From contig NC_065572.1 in NCBI RefSeq assembly GCF_937616625.2, forward strand, positions 68,446,653 through 68,510,652: DNA of 64,000 nucleotides, read 5' to 3'. Positions 24,441 through 34,972 of the stretch are shown here, one piece after another. The number at the start of each line of letters is the position of its first letter. Position 1 is the first letter of the stretch. A program made the translations under genes and the position numbers. Source of the DNA: Mercurialis annua (lineage: Eukaryota; Streptophyta; Magnoliopsida; Malpighiales; Euphorbiaceae). The notes beneath the pieces were generated by a model that was not told the origin of the DNA, searched no databases, and worked only from the letters and a program-made list of their open reading frames with translations.

Positions 24441-25682
24441 TTATTTTGAGGAAATTAGGCCCAACAACGTGAAAAGGCAAAATAATCTCAGCAACACGGT
24501 GCGGCTTTTCCGTTTGATGATCACACTCAGACCGGCCACCTCAAGACTGGATTCAGCTTCACCGGAGCCATCAATAAGGAAAATTCCTTAGAGTTAAAAC
24601 TCAGCTAATTAGCAATTGCAAAGTAACTAGTTTTACCTGTTTGAGGGCTTGAAGGGCGCTGCGATGGCGCACTTGACGAAGACGCCATCCCTGACGAAAA
24701 GCCAAAAAACCCTGTGGATACTCCTCGTATCTGAAGAGGTGGAGCGCAAATCGGAAGAAAATCTTGCAGATATGCTGGAGGGAATGTCTTAGAGTATTGT
24801 GGGGACAGATCCGGGGACAGAACCGGGGACCGAACCGGGGACCGGGATGCATCAGGACTTGGACAAATGCGCGGCGGAGCTGTAACGTGTAAACCACCAG
24901 CATCGGCCAACTGGTTCTCTACGATATTCCCCAACTCGTGTAGACCGTAGGACCGCAGAACTTTCAATAGGGTAGTCCTCCCATCAACATCATCAACAGC
25001 TACTTCAGGAGGCTGCGGCGTTTGCGGATTGCTTGTAGACTGTTGATATTCTCTTCTAAAGGAAATCCTATGGATTAATTCAATTACATACATCGAAAAA
25101 CCAAAAAGCACCAAAGTCTGATGGACATCGTAATATCTGGAAAAAAAAACAAAAAATTAATATAAAAATTGCAAAGAAAAAGAATAAAGGCATATCAAAT
25201 CCGTCGGAAGTTTCATTTCACTGTTAAGGAACAATTTAAATCCATGTCACTTACTCATGATCATTCGTCGGAAGTTTCATTTCACCCGGCGGCAAAACCC
25301 TAAGAGGAGGAGGAAGGTTGCAAAAATCAGCCGAAGGGACAGAACCACTAGATGCTACCATCCATTTTTCAAAATTGATACGATCTGTCAGCTCCTCTTT
25401 GAGGTTAGTGAAGCCCAAATAAGTCAAAACCCGTTCGAGCGGAGGGGCGTTGATAATATCGGAACCGATCTGGCATTCTTCCTTAACAGTGACTGCTTTC
25501 AGCAAGCAAATGCGTAGATCCAGATGCTGTCTAAATTGCTTCACATGATCAAATAACCCATAGTAGTCTAAGCTTACGCACAAATCATCAATCTTGAAAA
25601 GCAAACCCAATTAAAATAAATCGGAAAACATTAAAGAAGACAGAACAAGAGAGACTGAATGCACTCACCAGCCGTCCGCCAT
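24441..25682 (-). CDS. Array gene copy 15
   Basis: Reads as intact. First of a three-unit block (15-17) marked by R270Q in exon 3 and by two C-to-T changes in exon 4 (plus-strand GACTGGATTCAGC). Confidence 0.65.
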
Positions 25683-25864
25683 GAGAGAGAATAGGGTTTA
25701 GCAAATGAGAGAATAGGGTTTAAAATTCTCTCTTTTTTTTTGCCAAAAGAGAGAATAGGGATTAGCGAATTCCAGCTTTCTCTCACTTATGCCGGCAAAT
25801 AAAAACAGGACAAAGCAATATTTGTTTGGAGGGTGGGCTTTTTGTAGCCTTCGGCCCACCCAAT

Positions 25865-27106
25865 TTATTTTGAGGAAATTAGGCCCAACAACGTGAAAAG
25901 GCAAAATAATCTCAGCAACACGGTGCGGCTTTTCCGTTTGATGATCACACTCAGACCGGCCACCTCAAGACTGGATTCAGCTTCACCGGAGCCATCAATA
26001 AGGAAAATTCCTTAGAGTTAAAACTCAGCTAATTAGCAATTGCAAAGTAACTAGTTTTACCTGTTTGAGGGCTTGAAGGGCGCTGCGATGGCGCACTTGA
26101 CGAAGACGCCATCCCTGACGAAAAGCCAAAAAACCCTGTGGATACTCCTTGTATCTGAAGAGGTGGAGCGCAAATCGGAAGAAAATCTTGCAGATATGCT
26201 GGAGGGAATGTCTTAGAGTATTGTGGGGACAGATCCGGGGACAGAACCGGGGACCGAACCGGGGACCGGGATGCATCAGGACTTGGACAAATGCGCGGCG
26301 GAGCTGTAACGTGTAAACCACCAGCATCGGCCAACTGGTTCTCTACGATATTCCCCAACTCGTGTAGACCGTAGGACCGCAGAACTTTCAATAGGGTAGT
26401 CCTCCCATCAACATCATCAACAGCTACTTCAGGAGGCTGCGGCGTTTGCGGATTGCTTGTAGACTGTTGATATTCTCTTCTAAAGGAAATCCTATGGATT
26501 AATTCAATTACATACATCGAAAAACCAAAAAGCACCAAAGTCTGATGGACATCGTAATATCTGGAAAAAAAAACAAAAAATTAATATAAAAATTGCAAAG
26601 AAAAAGAATAAAGGCATATCAAATCCGTCGGAAGTTTCATTTCACTGTTAAGGAACAATTTAAATCCATGTCACTTACTCATGATCATTCGTCGGAAGTT
26701 TCATTTCACCCGGCGGCAAAACCCTAAGAGGAGGAGGAAGGTTGCAAAAATCAGCCGAAGGGACAGAACCACTAGATGCTACCATCCATTTTTCAAAATT
26801 GATACGATCTGTCAGCTCCTCTTTGAGGTTAGTGAAGCCCAAATAAGTCAAAACCCGTTCGAGCGGAGGGGCGTTGATAATATCGGAACCGATCTGGCAT
26901 TCTTCCTTAACAGTGACTGCTTTCAGCAAGCAAATGCGTAGATCCAGATGCTGTCTAAATTGCTTCACATGATCAAATAACCCATAGTAGTCTAAGCTTA
27001 CGCACAAATCATCAATCTTGAAAAGCAAACCCAATTAAAATAAATCGGAAAACATTAAAGAAGACAGAACAAGAGAGACTGAATGCACTCACCAGCCGTC
27101 CGCCAT
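25865..27106 (-). CDS. Array gene copy 16
   Basis: Reads as intact. It belongs to block 15-17 (R270Q, exon 4 C-to-T pair) and adds a private R248Q. Confidence 0.65.
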
Positions 27107-27288
27107 GAGAGAGAATAGGGTTTAGCAAATGAGAGAATAGGGTTTAAAATTCTCTCTTTTTTTTTGCCAAAAGAGAGAATAGGGATTAGCGAATTCCAGC
27201 TTTCTCTCACTTATGCCGGCAAATAAAAACAGGACAAAGCAATATTTGTTTGGAGGGTGGGCTTTTTGTAGCCTTCGGCCCACCCAAT

Positions 27289-28530
27289 TTATTTTGAGGA
27301 AATTAGGCCCAACAACGTGAAAAGGCAAAATAATCTCAGCAACACGGTGCGGCTTTTCCGTTTGATGATCACACTCAGACCGGCCACCTCAAGACTGGAT
27401 TCAGCTTCACCGGAGCCATCAATAAGGAAAATTCCTTAGAGTTAAAACTCAGCTAATTAGCAATTGCAAAGTAACTAGTTTTACCTGTTTGAGGGCTTGA
27501 AGGGCGCTGCGATGGCGCACTTGACGAAGACGCCATCCCTGACGAAAAGCCAAAAAACCCTGTGGATACTCCTCGTATCTGAAGAGGTGGAGCGCAAATC
27601 GGAAGAAAATCTTGCAGATATGCTGGAGGGAATGTCTTAGAGTATTGTGGGGACAGATCCGGGGACAGAACCGGGGACCGAACCGGGGACCGGGATGCAT
27701 CAGGACTTGGACAAATGCGCGGCGGAGCTGTAACGTGTAAACCACCAGCATCGGCCAACTGGTTCTCTACGATATTCCCCAACTCGTGTAGACCGTAGGA
27801 CCGCAGAACTTTCAATAGGGTAGTCCTCCCATCAACATCATCAACAGCTACTTCAGGAGGCTGCGGCGTTTGCGGATTGCTTGTAGACTGTTGATATTCT
27901 CTTCTAAAGGAAATCCTATGGATTAATTCAATTACATACATCGAAAAACCAAAAAGCACCAAAGTCTGATGGACATCGTAATATCTGGAAAAAAAAACAA
28001 AAAATTAATATAAAAATTGCAAAGAAAAAGAATAAAGGCATATCAAATCCGTCGGAAGTTTCATTTCACTGTTAAGGAACAATTTAAATCCATGTCACTT
28101 ACTCATGATCATTCGTCGGAAGTTTCATTTCACCCGGCGGCAAAACCCTAAGAGGAGGAGGAAGGTTGCAAAAATCAGCCGAAGGGACAGAACCACTAGA
28201 TGCTACCATCCATTTTTCAAAATTGATACGATCTGTCAGCTCCTCTTTGAGGTTAGTGAAGCCCAAATAAGTCAAAACCCGTTCGAGCGGAGGGGCGTTG
28301 ATAATATCGGAACCGATCTGGCATTCTTCCTTAACAGTGACTGCTTTCAGCAAGCAAATGCGTAGATCCAGATGCTGTCTAAATTGCTTCACATGATCAA
28401 ATAACCCATAGTAGTCTAAGCTTACGCACAAATCATCAATCTTGAAAAGCAAACCCAATTAAAATAAATCGGAAAACATTAAAGAAGACAGAACAAGAGA
28501 GACTGAATGCACTCACCAGCCGTCCGCCAT
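27289..28530 (-). CDS. Array gene copy 17
   Basis: Reads as intact. It belongs to block 15-17 (R270Q, exon 4 C-to-T pair) and has no private amino-acid change that I could see. Confidence 0.65.
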
Positions 28531-28712
28531 GAGAGAGAATAGGGTTTAGCAAATGAGAGAATAGGGTTTAAAATTCTCTCTTTTTTTTTGCCAAAAGAGA
28601 GAATAGGGATTAGCGAATTCCAGCTTTCTCTCACTTATGCCGGCAAATAAAAACAGGACAAAGCAATATTTGTTTGGAGGGTGGGCTTTTTGTAGCCTTC
28701 GGCCCACCCAAT

Positions 28713-29954
28713 TTATTTTGAGGAAATTAGGCCCAACAACGTGAAAAGGCAAAATAATCTCAGCAACACGGTGCGGCTTTTCCGTTTGATGATCACACTC
28801 AGACCGGCCACCTCAAGACCGGATCCAGCTTCACCGGAGCCATCAATAAGGAAAATTCCTTAGAGTTAAAACTCAGCTAATTAGCAATTGCAAAGTAACT
28901 AGTTTTACCTGTTTGAGGGCTTGAAGGGCGCCGCGATGGCGCACTTGACGAAGACGCCATCCCTGACGAAAAGCCAAAAAACCCTGTGGATACTCCTCGT
29001 ATCTGAAGAGGTGGAGCGCAAATCGGAAGAAAATCTTGCAGATATGCTGGAGGGAATGTCTTAGAGTATTGTGGGGACAGATCCGGGGACAGAACCGGGG
29101 ACCGAACCGGGGACCGGGATGCATCAGGACTTGGACAAATGCGCGGCGGAGCTGTAACGTGTAAACCACCAGCATCGGCCAACTGGTTCTCTACGATATT
29201 CCCCAACTCGTGTAGACCGTAGGACCGCAGAACTTTCAATAGGGTAGTCCTCCCATCAACATCATCAACAGCTACTTCAGGAGGCTGCGGCGTTTGCGGA
29301 TTGCTTGTAGACTGTTGATATTCTCTTCTAAAGGAAATCCTATGGATTAATTCAATTACATACATCGAAAAACCAAAAAGCACCAAAGTCTGATGGACAT
29401 CGTAATATCTGAAAAAAAAAACAAAAAATTAATATAAAAATTGCAAAGAAAAAGAATAAAGGCATATCAAATCCGTCGGAAGTTTCATTTCACTGTTAAG
29501 GAACAATTTAAATCCATGTCACTTACTCATGATCATTCGTCGGAAGTTTCATTTCACCCGGCGGCAAAACCCTAAGAGGAGGAGGAAGGTTGCAAAAATC
29601 AGCCGAAGGGACAGAACCACTAGATGCTACCATCCATTTTTCAAAATTGATACGATCTGTCAGCTCCTCTTTGAGGTTAGTGAAGCCCAAATAAGTCAAA
29701 ACCCGTTCGAGCGGAGGGGCGTTGATAATATCGGAACCGATCTGGCATTCTTCCTTAACAGTGACTGCTTTCAGCAAGCAAATGCGTAGATCCAGATGCT
29801 GTCTAAATTGCTTCACATGATCAAATAACCCATAGTAGTCTAAGCTTACGCACAAATCATCAATCTTGAAAAGCAAACCCAATTAAAATAAATCGGAAAA
29901 CATTAAAGAAGACAGAACAAGAGAGACTGAATGCACTCACCAGCCGTCCGCCAT
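28713..29954 (-). CDS. Array gene copy 18, reference copy: unrecognised 325-residue protein
   Basis: Gene model: exon 1 29954-29941 (ATG and 14 coding nt, donor GTGAGT), exon 2 29844-29527 (acceptor GTAAG, donor GTAAGT), exon 3 29408-28909 (acceptor after a long T-tract, donor GTAAAA), exon 4 28858-28713 (TAA). All phases fit and total 978 nt. The CDS begins MADGCLDYYGLFDHVKQF. Using the nearer CAAG acceptor for exon 2 would create a stop, which decides the choice. Visible features: three related short modules near residues 5-23, 53-71 and 170-188 sharing L-x-x-x-G-[LF] and a hydrophobic heptad-like follow-up; a hydrophobic run at about 119-133; a Pro/Ser repeat at 206-223; a Ser-rich stretch near 259-276; a basic then hydrophobic C-terminus. 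If intron 3 is retained, the protein ends 11 residues after Thr 277 (GKTSYFAIAN). No family is recognised and no function is assigned. Confidence 0.65.
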
Positions 29955-30209
29955 GAGAGAGAATAGGGTTTAGCAAATGAGAGAATAGGGTTTAAAATTC
30001 TCTCTTTTTTTTTGCCAAAAGAGAGAATAGGGATTAGCGAATTCCAGCTTTCTCTCACTTATGCCGGCAAATAAAAACAGGACAAAGCAATATTTGTTTG
30101 GAGGGTGGGCTTTTTGTAGCCTTCGGCCCACCCAATTTATTTTGAGGAAATTAGGCCCAACAACGTGAATAGGCAAAATAATCTCAGCAACACGGTGCGG
30201 CTTTTCCGT
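29955..30209 (-). promoter_or_regulatory. Array gene promoter (copy 18; the same in every unit)
   Basis: Reading toward the minus-strand ATG, there are two TGGGCC motifs (30159-30154, 30130-30125), an AGCCCA (30111-30106), then a leader with TAAACCCTA motifs (about 29994-29986 and 29972-29964) and three copies of CCCTATTCTCTC. TGGGCY (site II, TCP-bound) together with telo-box-like AAACCCTA motifs is the known signature of growth-linked plant promoters, such as those of ribosomal-protein genes. No convincing TATA box is seen, which also fits. The equivalent region precedes the ATG in all 20 units. It overlaps the last exon of the upstream neighbour. Confidence 0.6.
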
Positions 30210-31377
30210 TTGATGATCACACTCAGACCGGCCACCTCAAGACCGGATCCAGCTTCACCGGAGCCATCAATAAGGAAAATTCCTTAGAGTTAAAACTCAG
30301 CTAATTAGCAATTGCAAAGTAACTAGTTTTACCTGTTTGAGGGCTTGAAGGGCGCCGCGATGGCGCACTTGACGAAGACGCCATCCCTGACGAAAAGCCA
30401 AAAAACCCTGTGGATACTCCTCGTATCTGAAGAGGTGGAGCGCAAATCGGAAGAAAATCTTGCAGATATGCTGGAGGGAATGTCTTAGAGTATTGTGGGG
30501 ACAGATCCGGGGACAGAACCGGGGACCGAACCGGGGACCGGGATGCATCAGGACTTGGACAAATGCGCGGCGGAGCTGTAACGTGTAAACCACCAGCATC
30601 GGCCAACTGGTTCTCTACGATATTCCCCAACTCGTGTAGACCGTAGGACCGCAGAACTTTCAATAGGGTAGTCCTCCCATCAACATCATCAACAGCTACT
30701 TCAGGAGGCTGCGGCGTTTGCGGATTGCTTGTAGACTGTTGATATTCTCTTCTAAAGGAAATCCTATGGATTAATTCAATTACATACATCGAAAAACCAA
30801 AAAGCACCAAAGTCTGATGGACATCGTAATATCTGAAAAAAAAACAAAAAATTAATATAAAAATTGCAAAGAAAAAGAATAAAGGCATATCAAATCCGTC
30901 GGAAGTTTCATTTCACTGTTAAGGAACAATTTAAATCCATGTCACTTACTCATGATCATTCGTCGGAAGTTTCATTTCACCCGGCGGCAAAACCCTAAGA
31001 GGAGGAGGAAGGTTGCAAAAATCAGCCGAAGGGACAGAACCACTAGATGCTACCATCCATTTTTCAAAATTGATACGATCTGTCAGCTCCTCTTTGAGGT
31101 TAGTGAAGCCCAAATAAGTCAAAACCCGTTCGAGCGGAGGGGCGTTGATAATATCGGAACCGATCTGGCATTCTTCCTTAACAGTGACTGCTTTCAGCAA
31201 GCAAATGCGTAGATCCAGATGCTGTCTAAATTGCTTCACATGATCAAATAACCCATAGTAGTCTAAGCTTACGCACAAATCATCAATCTTGAAAAGCAAA
31301 CCCAATTAAAATAAATCGGAAAACATTAAAGAAGACAGAACAAGAGAGACTGAATGCACTCACCAGCCGTCCGCCAT
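30137..31377 (-). CDS. Array gene copy 19
   Basis: Reads as intact. Its exon 4 tail, which lies in the unit 18 promoter, carries a silent CTT-to-CTA change shared with copy 20. No private amino-acid change was noted. Confidence 0.65.
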
Positions 31378-31559
31378 GAGAGAGAATAGGGTTTAGCAAA
31401 TGAGAGAATAGGGTTTAAAATTCTCTCTTTTTTTTTGCCAAAAGAGAGAATAGGGATTAGCGAATTCCAGCTTTCTCTCACTTATGCCGGCAAATAAAAA
31501 CAGGACAAAGCAATATTTGTTTGGAGGGTGGGCTTTTTGTAGCCTTCGGCCCACCCAAT

Positions 31560-32830
31560 TTATTTTGAGGAAATTAGGCCCAACAACGTGAATAGGCAAA
31601 ATAATCTCAGCAACACGGTGCGGCTTTTCCGTTTGATGATCACACTCAGACCGGCCACCTCAAGACCGGATCCAGCTTCACCGGAGCCATCAATAAGGAA
31701 AATTCCTTAGAGTTAAAACTCAGCTAATTAGCAATTGCAAAGTAACTAGTTTTACCTGTTTGAGGGCTTGAAGGGCGCCGCGATGGCGCACTTGACGAAG
31801 ACGCCATCCCTGACGAAAAGCCAAAAAACCCTGTGGATACTCCTCGTATCTGAAGAGGTGGAGCGCAAATCGGAAGAAAATCTTGCAGATATGCTGGAGG
31901 GAATGTCTTAGAGTATTGTGGGGACAGATCCGGGGACAGAACCGGGGACCGAACCGGGGACCGGGATGCATCAGGACTTGGACAAATGCGCGGCGGAGCT
32001 GTAACGTGTAAACCACCAGCATCGGCCAACTGGTTCTCTACGATATTCCCCAACTCGTGTAGACCGTAGGACCGCAGAACTTTCAATAGGGTAGTCCTCC
32101 CATCAACATCATCAACAGCTACTTCAGGAGGCTGCGGCGTTTGCGGATTGCTTGTAGACTGTTGATATTCTCTTCTAAAGGAAATCCTATGGATTAATTC
32201 AATTACATACATCGAAAAACCAAAAAGCACCAAAGTCTGATGGACATCGTAATATCTGAAAAAAAAACAAAAAATTAATATAAAAATTGCAAAGAAAAAG
32301 AATAAAGGCATATCAAATGCAAAGAAAAAGAATAAAGGCATATCAAATCCGTCGGAAGTTTCATTTCACTGTTAAGGAACAATTTAAATCCATGTCACTT
32401 ACTCATGATCATTCGTCGGAAGTTTCATTTCACCCGGCGGCAAAACCCTAAGAGGAGGAGGAAGGTTGCAAAAATCAGCCGAAGGGACAGAACCACTAGA
32501 TTCTACCATCCATTTTTCAAAATTGATACGATCTGTCAGCTCCTCTTTAAGGTTAGTGAAGCCCAAATAAGTCAAAACCCGTTCGAGCGGAGGGGCGTTG
32601 ATAATATCGGAACCGATCTGGCATTCTTCCTTAACAGTGACTGCTTTCAGCAAGCAAATGCGTAGATCCAGATGCTGTCTAAATTGCTTCACATGATCAA
32701 ATAACCCATAGTAGTCTAAGCTTACGCACAAATCATCAATCTTGAAAAGCAAACCCAATTAAAATAAATCGGAAAACATTAAAGAAGACAGAACAAGAGA
32801 GACTGAATGCACTCACCAGCCGTCCGCCAT
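31560..32830 (-). CDS. Array gene copy 20 (right-most complete copy)
   Basis: Reads as intact apart from A78E. Intron 2 holds a 29-bp tandem duplication (about 32288-32345, motif GCAAAGAAAAAGAATAAAGG), which makes the unit 1453 bp. The upstream region is the most diverged of all: for example GCAGTATTCG near 32964, GCCCAGCACCG near 33032 and ATGGTGCGGCG near 33069. This is expected for an edge unit that is not homogenised. Confidence 0.65.
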
Positions 32831-33012
32831 GAGAGAGAATAGGGTTTAGCAAATGAGAGAATAGGGTTTAAAATTCTCTCTTTTTTTTTGCCAAAAGAGA
32901 GAATAGGGATTAGCGAATTCCAGCTTTCTCTCACTTATGCCGGCAAATAAAAACAGGACAAAGCAGTATTCGTTTGGAGGGTGGGCTTTTTGTAGCCTTC
33001 GGCCCACCCAAT

Positions 33013-33424
33013 TTATTTTGAGGAAATTAGGCCCAGCACCGTGAAAAGGCAAAATAATCTCAGCAACATGGTGCGGCGTTTCCGTTTGATGATCACACTC
33101 AGACCGGCCACATCAAGACCGGATCAAGCATCACCGGAGCCATCAATAAGGAAAATTCCTTAGAGTTAAAACTCAGCTAATTAGCAATTGTAAAGTAACT
33201 AGTTTTACCTGTTTGAGGGCTTGAAGGGCACACCGATGGCGCACGTGACGAAGATGCCATCCCTAACGAAAAGCCAAAAAACCCTGTGGATACTCCTCAT
33301 ATCTGAAGAGGAGGAGCGCAAATCGGAAGAAAATCTTGCAGATATGCTGGAGGGAATGTCTTAGAGTATTGTGGGGACATATCCGGGGACCGAACCGGGG
33401 ACCGGGATGCATCAGGCCTTGGAC
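33013..33424 (-). pseudogene. Truncated array gene copy 21 (exon 4 and the end of exon 3 only)
   Basis: Homology to the unit stops abruptly inside exon 3 at about 33424, where TGGAC is followed by unrelated DNA. There is no promoter, exon 1 or exon 2, so it cannot be an independent gene. It carries many private changes (for example GGGCACACCG near 33227, Met in place of Leu in the SPDLSP repeat) and has two SP repeats. It shares the CCACATCAAGACC variant only with left-edge unit 1, so both edges keep an older sequence state. Confidence 0.85.
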
Positions 33425-34005
33425 TTCAAGACATCACTATAAAATAGGTGAGTGTTTTAGTTATTGTAAAAGTACTTTCAGTTAGCTAAGTTCTCTATGT
33501 GTGTATGCTTAGGCTTTCTTATTTTTAATTGTCAAATTAATGGTTTCCCTTTGAAATTTGCCGTAAGCTATGGAGGAGGTGCTTAAGTTACTACTATTTT
33601 TTTGTTGTTGGATCGTTCATACAGTCATAAAAGACGACTGAGGAACAGAAACTGATAATATTTTTGACAGATTCAAATTCAGAAACTATATTTTTAAAGA
33701 AAAAAAACGAACATAAACCTAACTAATAACAAAAACTGTTTGCCTTAATTTAATTAATTAATTTGAGAAAGATTAGCTATTTTTCCATACTCAATTAGCA
33801 TTCATCCGCCATGATTCAATTTTATTTTAACTGGAACTCTAATTATATTAATCTTTTAGTGATTAATTAAATAACTAATTTGTTAATGACTATAAAACCA
33901 TTATTTAATATAAATTTAAAAGGGTTATTCCGTAAATTTGCATGTCCCCCCTATCTGTGCTTTTATATATAGTATATAGAAGTGTATTAAGCACCTTCTA
34001 AGTAG
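33425..34005. other. Right flank of the array, AT-rich, no gene seen
   Basis: Non-coding AT-rich DNA between the broken array edge and the MULE. Long A and T runs and no open frame worth calling. It ends with the left copy of the MULE target duplication, TCTAAGTAG at 33997-34005. Confidence 0.6.
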
Positions 34006-34079
34006 GGTTTTTTGATATTTGGGTGCCAATTCCAGACCAGTGCCTCTTTCGGAATTAATTCCGAAAGAGTGCCTGATCT

Positions 34080-34290
34080 CACATGGCCCGCATTCTGAAA
34101 ATGCGGACCATGTGGTGTTCCGCATTCAAGGAATGCGGAACACATTAATCAGCTGATTAATTAATAATCAGTTGATTAACGAAGTGTTCCGCATTCAAGG
34201 AATGCGGAACACGCTGACATTACTGTTGGGAGCTGAGAGCTCCCAACGGTAATAAAGGTGTTTCGCATTCTAGCAATGCGGAACACCTTT
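34080..34290. repeat. Cluster of perfect hairpins inside the left MULE end
   Basis: A run of inverted repeats: CACATGG..CCGCATT with its complement (34080-34114); GTGTTCCGCATTC / GAATGCGGAACAC with a 3-nt loop at 34115-34143 and again at 34184-34212; an ATTAATCAGCTGATTAAT palindrome between them; TTGGGAGCT/GAGCTCCCAA near 34225; and a further GGTGTTTCGCATT / AATGCGGAACACC near 34257-34287. The right end has matching but more decayed hairpins near 37546-37630. Confidence 0.75.
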
Positions 34291-34972
34291 AATTCCAATG
34301 GCTATAAAATGGCCCTATTTTACCATAACACACACTCAAATTTAGAAAAAATAACTACTAAAGTGAAATATGATAGTTCGAGTTTGTCGGTTTTTATTTT
34401 GAGCGGAAAAAAATTTAGGTCAAGGTGTTTTTATTTCGGAGCTAAACGGATCTATATTTTGGAGCGAAGGAGTTATATTTTTTATTTGATACTAATTATT
34501 TTGGAGGACTACAAGAAGTTCGTACGTTTAATTTTTCATTTATTGCTTTAAATAATTTTAGTGTTAGTAAATATTAGAAATGCATGTATAAATTTAATTA
34601 TAATATAGGAAAATGTTAGATTTTAATTATAATTTAGAAATGCATGTAGAAATTTAATTATAATGTAAAAAAATGTTAGCTTTTAATTATAATTTAGAAA
34701 TGTATGTATAATATAAAAAATTAGATAATATTTATAATTGTTTTAATTATTAATATTGTTGTTGCTAAAAATTATTGTAATTTATTAAAATATTATTAAT
34801 TATTATAAAAATTAGGCCTCAATATTAGGATATGTTTAATTTAATTTTGTAATATTTAAAAAAATATATTAGAAATAAAGTAACCGTAATTACAATTGAT
34901 ATCTTCACGCTATAAATTTAAGATTTGCATTTTAAATATAACGGTCATATGTTTGCTGTTTATTAATTAGAA

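Larger units (their letters stand above)
4772..33424 (-). repeat. Tandem array: 20 complete gene units of about 1.42 kb plus one partial
   Basis: Unit starts, taken at the TTGATGATCACACTCAG junction: 4772, 6183, 7594, 9018, 10442, 11867, 13292, 14704, 16117, 17541, 18967, 20391, 21814, 23164, 24514, 25938, 27362, 28786, 30210 and 31633. A partial unit spans 33086-33424. Most units are 1411-1426 bp. Units 13-14 are 1350 bp and unit 20 is 1453 bp. Interior units differ from each other by only a handful of bases. Edge units 1, 2, 20 and 21 are visibly more diverged. All units have the same orientation. Each carries a promoter, exons 1-3 and most of exon 4 of a minus-strand gene, so this is a gene array rather than a non-coding satellite. 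The base composition is clearly less AT-rich than both flanks. Confidence 0.97.

Noticed and set aside
4772..33424. Array considered as CRISPR, rDNA or centromeric satellite
   Set aside because: Units are 1.4 kb with no spacer pattern, contain no rRNA sequence, and carry gene structure. Satellite status is not excluded by copy number, but the content is coding.
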